Source: Sphingomonas tagetis
GTDB lineage: Bacteria; Pseudomonadota; Alphaproteobacteria; Sphingomonadales; Sphingomonadaceae
Assembly (NCBI RefSeq): GCF_024211275.1
Contig: NZ_JAMLDX010000003.1
Location: forward strand, 62,001-126,000
Direction: 5' to 3'
Length of the DNA stretch: 64,000 nucleotides
Of the stretch, positions 18,037 to 25,992 are shown piece by piece; within the stretch, counting starts at the first letter, position 1; each line of letters begins with the position of its first letter. The translations under genes were made by a program, and so were the position numbers. The notes under the pieces are model-generated. The model was not told the DNA's origin, searched no databases, and saw only the letters and a program-made list of their open reading frames with translations.

Positions 18037-18960
18037 ATGATGCGCTGGCTCGCCGTCCTGTTGCTGTTCCTCACCGCCGCGGTTCCGGCCGCGGCGCAGG
18101 GCGAGGTGATCAAGCTGTGGTCCGGCAAGATGCCGGGCGGCGGGGCGGTGACCGGGCCGGAAAAGGTCGGCAGCGAGGGCGCGGCGACCGGGGCGGTTTA
18201 CAACGTGACGACCCCGCGCATGGTGGTCGTGCGGCCGAAAAACCCAAACGGCGCGGCGGTGCTGGTGATCGGTGGCGGTGGTTATTTCCGCATCCAGATC
18301 GGCAGCGCGGCGATGCCGGTCGCGCAGTGGCTGGCGGAGCAGGGCATCACCGCCTTCGTGCTCTATTACCGCCTGCCCGGTGACGGCTGGAATGCCGATG
18401 CGCCGTTCCAGGACGGGCAGCGCGCGATGCGGCTGCTGCGCGGCAACTGGAAGACGCTGGGGATCGATCCGAACAAGATCGGCGCGATCGGCTTTTCGGC
18501 GGGCGGGCATCTCGCCGGCACGCTGGCGACGCGCGGCGCGCATGATTTCTATGCCAAGGCCGATGCGGTCGACCGGCTGAGCGCGGTGCCGGACTTTGCC
18601 GGATTGATCTATCCGGTCGTGTCGATGCGCGCGCCGATCGACACGACGCGCACCTTTCGCGAGCTGAGCAAGCTGCCCAATTTCCGCGACGCCTATTCGC
18701 TCGAAAGCCATGTCACCACCGCGACGCCGCCGATCTTCCTCGCGCACGCCTCGGACGATCCGATCGCCGCACCCGAGCACAGCGTGCGTCTCCACGCCGC
18801 GATGCTCGCCGCCAAGCGCCCGGTCGAGCTGCACGTCTTCGAAAAGGGCGGCCACAGCTTCGGCCTCGGCAGGCGCGGCAGCCAGGTCGCGGCGTGGCCG
18901 CGGCTGTTCCTCACCTGGGCGCGTCATCATGACTGGGTGCCGGCACCGAAGAAGGATTGA
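18037..18960 (+). CDS. Alpha/beta hydrolase, BD-FAE/acetyl-xylan-esterase-like, exported
   Basis: The 307-residue esterase-type protein has a signal peptide ending PAAAQG. The oxyanion region is VIGGGGYFRIQ, the nucleophile elbow is GFSAGGH (Ser near residue 156), the acid lies in HASDDPIAAPEHS, and the final His is in GGHSFGLG. This order matches carbohydrate esterases that remove acetyl or feruloyl groups from plant polysaccharides. It starts 2 bp after the TonB receptor gene, so the two are surely cotranscribed. With the neighbouring hexuronate pathway, deacetylation of pectin- or xylan-type fragments is plausible. Confidence 0.87.
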   Translation: MMRWLAVLLLFLTAAVPAAAQGEVIKLWSGKMPGGGAVTGPEKVGSEGAATGAVYNVTTPRMVVVRPKNPNGAAVLVIGGGGYFRIQIGSAAMPVAQWLAEQGITAFVLYYRLPGDGWNADAPFQDGQRAMRLLRGNWKTLGIDPNKIGAIGFSAGGHLAGTLATRGAHDFYAKADAVDRLSAVPDFAGLIYPVVSMRAPIDTTRTFRELSKLPNFRDAYSLESHVTTATPPIFLAHASDDPIAAPEHSVRLHAAMLAAKRPVELHVFEKGGHSFGLGRRGSQVAAWPRLFLTWARHHDWVPAPKKD

Positions 18961-18973
18961 CCCCGGCGCGACT

Positions 18974-18987
18974 AGCCAGCGCTGTTT
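18974..18987. promoter_or_regulatory. Degenerate LacI-type operator upstream of the lacI-family gene
   Basis: AGCCAGCGCTGTTT contains the perfect 8-bp core CAGCGCTG shared with the palindrome at 22910-22923. It lies 21 bp before the regulator's start codon, which suggests autoregulation. Confidence 0.45.
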
Positions 18988-19007
18988 TACGCCGCTAGCA
19001 CGGCTGA

Positions 19008-20018
19008 ATGGGGAAGGGTGCCACCATCACCGACGTCGCCGACGCGGCGGGCGTTTCGATCCGCACCGTGTCGCGCGTGCTCAACCGTTCGACCAAGGTC
19101 AATGCCGAGACGCGCGAGCGGATCGAGGCCACGATTGCACGGCTCGGCTTCTCGCCCAGCGCGCGCGCGCGCGGCCTCGCCACCGGGCGGTCCTATCTGA
19201 TCGGCATCATCCACAACGACCGCAACGCGCTCGTCCTCGACACCATCCAGCGCGGCGTCGTCGCCGAGGCGACCGCGCGCGGTTATGAGCTGGTCGTCCA
19301 CCCGACGCCGACCGGCGATGACGGCTCGGTCGCCGATGTGCTCGATTTCGTCGGCCGCTCGCGCGTCGATGGCGTGGTGGTGATGCCGCCGGTGTCGGGC
19401 GTCGCGGGCATCGGCGACGCGCTGGCGGCGGCGGGCGTGCCGGCGGTGGCGCTGTCGGCCGCGCCGATCGGCGGCTTTGCGGCCTTGCTGGTCTCCAACG
19501 AGCGCGAGGCTGCGGCGGAGGTGGCGCGGCACTTCATCGGCCATGGCCACAGCCGCATCGCGATCATCAACGGCCCGCGTGGCGTGTTCTCCGCCTCGGA
19601 GCGGCGTGCAGGGTTCATCGCTGCGCTCAAGGCGGCGAAACTGTCGCTCGCGGGCGAGGCCGAGGGGGATTACGACTTCGAATCCGGCTATGCCGCGGCC
19701 GAGAAACTGCTTGCGCTCGATCCGCGCCCGACCGCGATCTTCGCCGCGAACGACATCATGGCGGCTGCCGTCGTCAAGGCGGCGGCGGCGCGCGCAATCG
19801 CAGTGCCGGGGCAGTTGTCTGTGGTCGGCTTCGATGGCTCGATGCTCGCACGGATGCTGACGCCGTCGCTGACCAGCGTGCACCGCCCGCTCGGCGACAT
19901 GGCCGAGCTCGCGACGCGGCGGCTGATCGACATCGTCGAAAGCGAGCCCAACACCGTCGAGCTGGTGGCCGAACTGCGGTTGATCGAGGGTGGATCGAGT
20001 GGACCGGCGCCGGCTTAG
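19008..20018 (+). CDS. LacI-family transcriptional regulator
   Basis: The 336-residue repressor has an N-terminal helix-turn-helix TITDVADAAGVSIRTVSRVL with the hinge GFSPSARARGLATGRS. A periplasmic-binding-protein-like effector domain follows, with LIGIIHNDRN, HSRIAIINGP and AIFAANDIMAAAV. LacI proteins bind AT/GC palindromes with a central CG and respond to sugars or sugar acids. The gene is convergent with the fructuronate reductase gene, and their stop codons overlap (TTAG). Operator-like sequences lie in front of it and between uxaC and uxaA, so it probably controls the hexuronate genes. Confidence 0.9.
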   Translation: MGKGATITDVADAAGVSIRTVSRVLNRSTKVNAETRERIEATIARLGFSPSARARGLATGRSYLIGIIHNDRNALVLDTIQRGVVAEATARGYELVVHPTPTGDDGSVADVLDFVGRSRVDGVVVMPPVSGVAGIGDALAAAGVPAVALSAAPIGGFAALLVSNEREAAAEVARHFIGHGHSRIAIINGPRGVFSASERRAGFIAALKAAKLSLAGEAEGDYDFESGYAAAEKLLALDPRPTAIFAANDIMAAAVVKAAAARAIAVPGQLSVVGFDGSMLARMLTPSLTSVHRPLGDMAELATRRLIDIVESEPNTVELVAELRLIEGGSSGPAPA

Positions 20019-21436
20019 GCCGGCTGGAGTTCGTACCCCGCCGGATCGGCCAGCGCGTCGTGCGCCCGCGCCACCGCACCGGTGAACCGTTCATCCTCGC
20101 TCAGCTCGCCGAATATCTCGCGCATGCTCAGGACCGCGCACCAGGCGCCGCCGGCCGCCAGCAGCCGCCCGGCGAGCGGATCGGTGATCGGGCTTCCACT
20201 CGCCGCCGCGCGCTCGATGAAGCGCAGCCACGCCGCGACCGGCACCGCCAGCCGGTCGAGCGGCCGCCCCGCCGCCAGCGCGTCGCGCGTGGTGTCGAGG
20301 ATGCGATAGGGCAGCTTCTGCGAGCCATCCCAGGCGATCTGCGCCAATTTGTGTTCAATCGCCGGGTTGGCGAAGCGCGCGAGGATGTCGCCGACATAGC
20401 CGCCGAGGTCGAACCCGGCGGGCGCGGCGACCGATGGCGCGATATCCTCGCGCATCAGCCGCTCGACGAACCCGGCAAGGCGCGAGTCGGCCATCGCCTG
20501 CGCGACGCTGGCATGGCCAAGCCCCAGCCCGACATAGGCGAGCGTCGAGTGCGGCCCGTTGAGCAGCCGCAGCTTCGCCGCCTCGAACCCGTGCACATCG
20601 CGCGTGAAGGTGACGCCGGCGCGTTCCAGCTCGGGCCGTTCGCCCGCGAAATCATCCTCGATCACCCATTGCGTGAAGCGCTCGCGCTGGATCGGCCAGG
20701 CGTCTTCAAGCCCGGTCGCCGCCGCGACGCGCGCGCGCAAAGCGTCGTCGGTCGCGGGTGTGATCGAATCGACCATCGCGTTGGGGAAGCGGACTTCCTG
20801 TTCGATCCACTTCGCGGTGTCGGGATCGGTCGCCTGCGCGAACGCACGCACCGCCGCACCGAGCTTGCGGCCATTATCGGTCAGGTTGTCGCACGAGAGG
20901 ATGGTCACACCGGGCAAGCCCTGCCGCCGCCGTTCGGCGAGACCGAGCGCGAGCCAGCCGATCACCGACTTGGGCGTCTGCGGCATATCGAGGTCCGCGA
21001 CGATCGCTGGATGCGCGAGATCGAGTGCGCCGTCCGCGCCGAGGCAATAGCCCTTTTCGGTGACGGTCGTGCTGACGATCCGCGTCGCCGGCGCAGCCAG
21101 CGCGGCGAGGATCGCCTCGCGCTCGCCGCCGGTCAGCACGCGCTGGATCGATCCGATCACACGAAACTCGGTCTCCGCTTCGAGCAGCGCGAGCGTGTAG
21201 AGCCCGTCCTGCGGATTGAGCGCTTCGGCAACCGAGGTCGAATTGAGGCTGACCCCGGTGATTCCCCAGCGCGGGTCGCTTGCCAGCAGCGTGTCGAACG
21301 CCGCCGCCTGATGCGCGCGGTGGAAGGCACCTGGGCCGAAATGGACGACGCCGGCTTTGACCGAGGCGCGGTCATAGCCGGGCCGCGTGACCGATGCCGG
21401 CAGCTGGTCCAGCGTCGCGTTGGAGAGGCGGGTCAT
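20015..21436 (-). CDS. uxuB: Fructuronate reductase / D-mannonate oxidoreductase (mannitol dehydrogenase family)
   Basis: The 473-residue NAD-dependent enzyme interconverts fructuronate and mannonate. It starts with VVHFGPGAFHRAHQAAAFDTLL, the nucleotide-binding start typical of the family. It continues with TVTEKGYCL, LSCDNLTDNGR and MVDSITPATDD, and has the catalytic lysine region FEAAKLRLLNGPHSTLAYVG. The TonB- or symporter-imported hexuronate would reach it through UxaC. ATG 21436 overlaps the uxaC stop (ATGA). The in-frame upstream extension is the antisense-like tail of uxaC and is not coding. Tagaturonate reductase (UxaB) is a related alternative, but the sequence resembles E. coli UxuB throughout. 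Confidence 0.87.
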   Translation of the reverse strand: MTRLSNATLDQLPASVTRPGYDRASVKAGVVHFGPGAFHRAHQAAAFDTLLASDPRWGITGVSLNSTSVAEALNPQDGLYTLALLEAETEFRVIGSIQRVLTGGEREAILAALAAPATRIVSTTVTEKGYCLGADGALDLAHPAIVADLDMPQTPKSVIGWLALGLAERRRQGLPGVTILSCDNLTDNGRKLGAAVRAFAQATDPDTAKWIEQEVRFPNAMVDSITPATDDALRARVAAATGLEDAWPIQRERFTQWVIEDDFAGERPELERAGVTFTRDVHGFEAAKLRLLNGPHSTLAYVGLGLGHASVAQAMADSRLAGFVERLMREDIAPSVAAPAGFDLGGYVGDILARFANPAIEHKLAQIAWDGSQKLPYRILDTTRDALAAGRPLDRLAVPVAAWLRFIERAAASGSPITDPLAGRLLAAGGAWCAVLSMREIFGELSEDERFTGAVARAHDALADPAGYELQPA

Positions 21437-22875
21437 GCCGCCTCCGCCACCGGTAGCGCCGCGTCGAGCTTGTACGCCTTGCGCACCAGCCCATTGGTCA
21501 GCTCGTAAGCCAGTTCGGCGGCTTCCCAATCCTGCATCCGCCCTTCGGCGACGAGCCGCGCAAGGAATCCGCAATCGACTCGCCGCGCGACATCGTGCCG
21601 CGCCGGAATCGAGAAGAAGGCGCGCGTGTCGTCGTTGAAGCCGACCGTGTTGTAGAAGCCCGCCGTCTCGGTGGTCATCTCGCGGAAACGGCGCATGCCC
21701 TCCGGCGAATCGTGGAACCACCAGCTCGGCCCGAGCCGCAGGCAGGGATAATGACCGGCGAGCGGGGCGAGCTCGCGCGCATAGGTCGATTCATCGAGCG
21801 TGAAGAGAATGACGGTGAGGTCCGGCTCGTTGCCGACCAGGTCGAGCATCGGGCGCAGCGCCTCGACATATTCGGTGCGCGAGGGCACGTCGGCGCCCTT
21901 GTCGCGGCCATGGCTCGCGAACAGCTTCGCATTATGGTTGCGGCATGCGCCCGGATGGATCTGCATCGTCATGCCGTCCTCGACGCTCATCTTCGCCATT
22001 TCGGTGAGCATCTGCGCGCGGAACAGCTCGGCGTCCGCAGCGTCCCACTTGCCGGTCATGACGCGCCCGAACAGTGCCTCGGCGTCGGCGGTCGAAAGAT
22101 TGGCGGTGCGCGCGGTTGCGAAGCCATGGTCGGTCGCGGTCGCCCCGGCGGTGCGGAAATCGGCGCGGCGCTTGCGGTGCGCGCGCAGATAGCCTTGCCA
22201 GTTCTGCACATCCTCGCCGGTCAGGTCGGCGAATTTGGTGAGCGCGGCGGCAAATTCCTCATGCTCGGGATCGATCACCGAATCCGGGCGATAGGTCGTC
22301 ACGACCCTGCCAACCCAGCCCGATTTGCGAATCGCTGCGTGGTGCGTCAGCGGATCGTCGGCGCCCTCGGTGGTGGCGAGGAAGTCGATCCTGAACCGCT
22401 CGAACAGCGCGCGCGGGCGGTAACCCGGCGTCGCCAGCGCATCGGTGATAGTGTCGTAATAATGATCGGCGGTCGAAGCATCGAGCAGCCGGTCGATCCC
22501 GAACACATCGGCGAAGACATGGTCGAGCCACATGCGCGACGGCGTGCCGCGGAACAGGTGATAGTTGCTCGCGAACAGCCGCCACGCCGCGCGCGGATCG
22601 GTGTCCGGCACCACGCCATTGCGGCGCGGCACGCGCAGCGCGTCGAGGTCGATGCCCTGGCTGTAGAGCATGCGGAAGACATAGTGATCGGGCGCGAGGA
22701 ACAGCTCGGTCGCGTTGGCCCATGGCGAATCGGTCGCGAACCATTCGGGGTCGGTATGGCCGTGCGGGCTGACGATCGGCAGCTGCGCGATTGTGTCGTA
22801 GAGTTCGCGCGCGATGCCGCGAGTCGTCGGATCGGCAGGAAACAGGCGGTTGGGGTCGAGGGTCAGGGGGTGCAT
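21433..22875 (-). CDS. uxaC: Glucuronate/galacturonate isomerase
   Basis: The 480-residue uronate isomerase of the amidohydrolase-like fold converts glucuronate to fructuronate and galacturonate to tagaturonate. The start MHPLTLDPNRLFPADP is followed by the metal-binding SPHGHTDPEWF (about residues 36-46). Further on are RMLYSQGIDLDAL, TTEGADDPL, MQIHPGACRNHN and LGPSWWFHDSPEGMRRF. ATG 22875 has GGAGAG-type purines ahead. It is the first gene of the uxaC-uxuB pair, divergent from uxaA, with a shared palindrome between them. Confidence 0.95.
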   Translation of the reverse strand: MHPLTLDPNRLFPADPTTRGIARELYDTIAQLPIVSPHGHTDPEWFATDSPWANATELFLAPDHYVFRMLYSQGIDLDALRVPRRNGVVPDTDPRAAWRLFASNYHLFRGTPSRMWLDHVFADVFGIDRLLDASTADHYYDTITDALATPGYRPRALFERFRIDFLATTEGADDPLTHHAAIRKSGWVGRVVTTYRPDSVIDPEHEEFAAALTKFADLTGEDVQNWQGYLRAHRKRRADFRTAGATATDHGFATARTANLSTADAEALFGRVMTGKWDAADAELFRAQMLTEMAKMSVEDGMTMQIHPGACRNHNAKLFASHGRDKGADVPSRTEYVEALRPMLDLVGNEPDLTVILFTLDESTYARELAPLAGHYPCLRLGPSWWFHDSPEGMRRFREMTTETAGFYNTVGFNDDTRAFFSIPARHDVARRVDCGFLARLVAEGRMQDWEAAELAYELTNGLVRKAYKLDAALPVAEAA

Positions 22876-22909
22876 CACGCTCTCCTTTTGCCGACCGGTT
22901 AGCGTCTTG

Positions 22910-22923
22910 TGCCAGCGCTGGCA
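22910..22923. promoter_or_regulatory. Perfect 14-bp palindrome between uxaC and uxaA, probable LacI-family operator
   Basis: TGCCAGCGCTGGCA is a perfect palindrome with central CG, as LacI-family operators have. It sits in the 66-bp divergent region and can control both directions. Caulobacter XylR, also of the LacI family, is known to use an AGCGCT-centred palindrome, which supports this reading. The regulator at 19008 is the natural candidate. Confidence 0.7.
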
Positions 22924-22941
22924 ACAGCGTATTGGAGCGCC

Positions 22942-24441
22942 ATGTCGATGATCACCGAAGACCTGCCGCTGGCGATGCGCATCGCCGATGAAGACGATGT
23001 CGCCGTCGCGCTTGCGCCGCTGGAAGCGGGCGATGAGGTGCACGTCGGGGGCGTGAGCGTGCGGCTGGCGGATGCGATTCCGCGTGGCCACAAATTCGCG
23101 CTGCGTGACGTGGCAGCCGGGGCGAAGGTGCATCGCTATCGCGCGCCGTTCGGCATCGCCACGCGCGACATTGCGGCGGGCGAGCATGTCCATGTCCACA
23201 ATGTGAAGACCGCGCTGTCGGGCGAGCTGGCGTACCGGTTCGAGGGCGCACAGGTGGGGCATGACGTCGAGTCGCGCCACAGCTTCCTCGGCTATCAGCG
23301 TGCCGACGGCAGCGTCGGCACGCGCAATGAATTGTGGATTCTCCCGACGGTCGGCTGTGTCGGCCGCCTGGGCGAACGGCTGGCGATGAAGGCCGAGGCG
23401 ATCGCGCAAGGCCGCATCGACGGCGTCCATGCCTTCAACCACCCGTTCGGCTGCTCGCAGCTCGGCGCCGATCTCGACGGCACTGCCGCGATTCTCGCCG
23501 CGCTCGCGCAGAACCCCAATGCCGGGGGCGTGCTGGTGCTGGGCCTCGGCTGCGAATCGAACCAGCTCGACGCGTTGATGGCGCGCATCCCGGAGGCACG
23601 CCGCGACCGCATCCGCACCGTCCGCGCGCAGAGCGAAGGCGACGAGTTCGAGGCGGGCATCGCCGCGATCGAGGATTTGGTCGCGATCATGGCCACCGAC
23701 CAGCGCAGCGAAGTGCCGCTCTCGGCACTGCGGCTCGGCGTCAAATGCGGCGGGTCGGATGCGATGAGCGGACTCACCGCCAATCCCCTGATCGGGCGCA
23801 TGGCCGATGCCGTGACTGGCGAGGGCGGCAGCGCGATCCTCACCGAAATCCCCGAGATGTTCGGCGCCGAGGGGCTGTTGCTGGCGCGCGCCGAGAGCGA
23901 GGCTGTGTTCGACCGGCTGACTGAGGTGGTCAACCGCTTCAAGCGCTACTTCCTCGACCATGGCGAGCCGGTGTCGGAGAACCCCTCGCCCGGCAACATC
24001 GCCGGCGGCATCACCACGCTGGAGGAAAAGTCGCTCGGCGCGGTGCAGAAGGGCGGCGTCGCCACGGTTAGCGACGTGATCGACTATGGCGCGCGCATCA
24101 CGAAGGCAGGGCTGACGGTGCTCGAGGCGCCGGGCAACGACGCGGTCTCGACCACCGCGCTCGCCGCCGCGGGGGCGACGCTGACCTTGTTCTCGACCGG
24201 GCGCGGCACGCCGCTCGGCAGCCCGGTGCCGACGATGAAGATCGCGTCGAACAGCGATCTGGCCAGCCGTAAGCCGGGCTGGATCGACTTCGACGCCGGG
24301 GCCGTGCTGCGCGACGGGATGGATGCCGCCGCCGACGCGCTGCTCGACCGGATCATCGCGGTTGCGAGCGGCGAGCCCGCGCGCAACGAGGTCAATGACG
24401 AGCGCGCCATCGGTATCTGGAAACGCGGCGTGACGCTGTAA
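22942..24441 (+). CDS. uxaA: Altronate dehydratase
   Basis: The 499-residue enzyme dehydrates altronate to 2-keto-3-deoxygluconate. It matches the UxaA family over its whole length. The N-terminal SAF-like domain has DDVAVALAPLEAG and AAGEHVHVHN; the catalytic part has GTRNELWILPTVGCVG, FGCSQLGAD, GLGCESNQ, KCGGSDAMSGLTANP and ENPSPGNIAGGITTLEEKS. ATG 22942 is chosen for the GGAG 5 nt upstream; a start at 22909 would read through the operator. UxaA acts on the galacturonate branch, whereas the reductase nearby looks like the glucuronate branch, so other steps must be encoded elsewhere. Confidence 0.94.
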   Translation: MSMITEDLPLAMRIADEDDVAVALAPLEAGDEVHVGGVSVRLADAIPRGHKFALRDVAAGAKVHRYRAPFGIATRDIAAGEHVHVHNVKTALSGELAYRFEGAQVGHDVESRHSFLGYQRADGSVGTRNELWILPTVGCVGRLGERLAMKAEAIAQGRIDGVHAFNHPFGCSQLGADLDGTAAILAALAQNPNAGGVLVLGLGCESNQLDALMARIPEARRDRIRTVRAQSEGDEFEAGIAAIEDLVAIMATDQRSEVPLSALRLGVKCGGSDAMSGLTANPLIGRMADAVTGEGGSAILTEIPEMFGAEGLLLARAESEAVFDRLTEVVNRFKRYFLDHGEPVSENPSPGNIAGGITTLEEKSLGAVQKGGVATVSDVIDYGARITKAGLTVLEAPGNDAVSTTALAAAGATLTLFSTGRGTPLGSPVPTMKIASNSDLASRKPGWIDFDAGAVLRDGMDAAADALLDRIIAVASGEPARNEVNDERAIGIWKRGVTL

Positions 24442-24497
24442 GGCGGAACCTTGGCGTTGCCGCGCGTTTGGAGCGGTAACGCGAGGGAGACCGCCGC

Positions 24498-25622
24498 ATG
24501 CCCGATTACGCCGTCGACCGTCTGGTGCTGGTGCCCGACGATGTCGACCTGTCGCGCTCACCGCTCGCCGGGCAGCTCGATGCCGAGACCTATGTGCTCG
24601 GCGCGTTCAACCCGGCGCTGACGCGGCTGCCGGGCGGCAACCTCGTGATGTTCGTGCGCGTCGCCGAGGCGCTGCGCCAGCCGGTTCGCGATCGCCATGT
24701 CCATGCGATCCGCTGGCACGACGGCGGCTATGTCCTCGACGCCTGGCCGCTCGATCGGGTCGATACCGTCGATCCGCGCCAGTTCGTCGTCCACGGCCAG
24801 GGGTGGAAGGTGCTGGGGCTGACCTCGCTGTCATGGATCCTGCCGGTCGAGCTGACCGCGGACGGGCTGGAGGTCGTCGCCTTCCACTATGACAAGGCGA
24901 TCGCGCCGCAGGGCAGCTGGCAATGCTACGGCATCGAGGATCCACGCGTGTCCAGGGTCGGCGAGCGCTGGCTGATGACCACCTGCTCGGTCAGCCCCGA
25001 GCGGCATTCGACCACGCTCTACAGCTCGGACAACGGCCTCGACTTCACCTTCGAGGGCATCGTGCTCGATCACCAGAACAAGGACATGCTGATCTTCGAA
25101 GGGCTGATCGATGGACAATATTGGGCGCAGACGCGGCCGCTCGGCGATCTCTATTTCGCCTACCCGCCGGGCAGCGAATGGCGCGCCGGGCCGTCGATCA
25201 ACCTCGCCACCTCGCCCGATTCGCTGCACTGGAAGCCGCATCTTCAGCCCGGCCTCCGCCCGCACGCCGCGACGATCGCCACCGCGCGGATGGGTGGCGG
25301 CGCCCCGCCGGTGCTGACGCCGGACGGCTGGCTGACTTTGTGGCACGGGGTCGAGCCGGGCGGCGACGTCGGCATCTATCGTACTTATTGGTCGCTGCTC
25401 GACCGCGACGATCCGGCGCGCGTCATCCGCAGCGAGCATGCGCCGCTGCTCGAAGCCAACCCCGCGCTGACCGTGCCGATCGACCATCAAATATATCTGC
25501 GCGACGTCGTGTTCACGACCGGAATCGCCGATGGCGGAGACCATTATGTCGTCGCGTCGGGCGAGGCCGATCTGGCCTGCCGCATCACGCACATTCCCAA
25601 ATCGACGTTTGCGATGGGCTGA
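24498..25622 (+). CDS. GH130-like glycoside phosphorylase/hydrolase
   Basis: The 374-residue protein shows the five-bladed propeller pattern of GH130 (mannoside phosphorylases and mannosidases). It has YVLGAFNPALTRLPGGNLVMFVRVAE, then YGIEDPRVSRVGERW, and GGGAPPVLTPDGWLTLWHG. In the family the Asp of the IEDPR region acts on the glycosidic bond, and basic residues bind phosphate in phosphorylases. I cannot tell a phosphorylase from a hydrolase here. It starts 56 bp after uxaA with a GAGGGAG site, so it is likely part of that operon. This hints that the oligosaccharide used contains mannose-type as well as uronic residues. Confidence 0.75.
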   Translation: MPDYAVDRLVLVPDDVDLSRSPLAGQLDAETYVLGAFNPALTRLPGGNLVMFVRVAEALRQPVRDRHVHAIRWHDGGYVLDAWPLDRVDTVDPRQFVVHGQGWKVLGLTSLSWILPVELTADGLEVVAFHYDKAIAPQGSWQCYGIEDPRVSRVGERWLMTTCSVSPERHSTTLYSSDNGLDFTFEGIVLDHQNKDMLIFEGLIDGQYWAQTRPLGDLYFAYPPGSEWRAGPSINLATSPDSLHWKPHLQPGLRPHAATIATARMGGGAPPVLTPDGWLTLWHGVEPGGDVGIYRTYWSLLDRDDPARVIRSEHAPLLEANPALTVPIDHQIYLRDVVFTTGIADGGDHYVVASGEADLACRITHIPKSTFAMG

Positions 25623-25625
25623 GTC

Positions 25626-25650
25626 GTGCTTTGCCGCAGCGCAAAAGCAC
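25626..25650 (+). terminator. Hairpin just after the GH130 gene
   Basis: GTGCTTTGC and GCAAAAGCAC pair across a CGCAGC loop, with one extra A. It lies 4 nt after the stop codon. No U tract follows. It may end the uxaA operon, or it may belong to the leader of the nitrate operon, because a similar dyad recurs at 25780. Confidence 0.45.
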
Positions 25651-25992
25651 CGCGGGTGGCGGATTGTTCAGTCAATTTGAAAACAAGCTTCGTGCGCTCA
25701 AGAACAAATTGAATAACAAAGATTTATTTCTCGAAACCGCGGCGCTCAGCCGGGCACTTCCCGATCATCGCCCGTAACATTTTTTGCTGCGTCGCAAAAA
25801 ACCTCTTGTGCGAATCGCGTTTTGTGCAATCAATGGGCGTGACGCAGCCGGTTCCGCCCAGCGTGGGGTGAACGAGAAAGAGCTCGTCGATCAGCAACAG
25901 CGCGTGGCAACGAAGCCGCCCGATTATGACCCGCTCAGGGTCAGGTCGAGGTGGCTTTTTTGCGTCTGCGCCGCACAGGGGGTCAAGACGCG
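25651..25992. other. AT-richer intergenic region upstream of the nitrate transporter operon
   Basis: About 340 bp without a gene. The part around 25665-25735 is strikingly AT-rich for this genome and is the likely promoter zone. At 25780-25801 there is a perfect dyad, TTTTTTGC then six bases (TGCGTC) then GCAAAAAA. It shares the pattern TTTGC-N6-GCAAA with the hairpin at 25626. No sigma-54 signal was convincing. Confidence 0.5.
25780..25801 (+). promoter_or_regulatory. Perfect 8-bp inverted repeat with six-base loop upstream of nrtA
   Basis: TTTTTTGC-TGCGTC-GCAAAAAA could be a leader hairpin or a transcription factor dyad. Nitrate operons in alphaproteobacteria are often controlled by NasT, an ANTAR antiterminator that binds paired stem-loops with hexaloops. 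The loop here lacks the usual A1/G4 pattern, so the assignment stays open. Confidence 0.4.

Noticed and set aside
22876..24561. A long N-terminal extension of uxaC on the minus strand
   Set aside because: It runs antisense to uxaA and through the operator palindrome. The family start MHPLTLDPNRLF at 22875 is clear.
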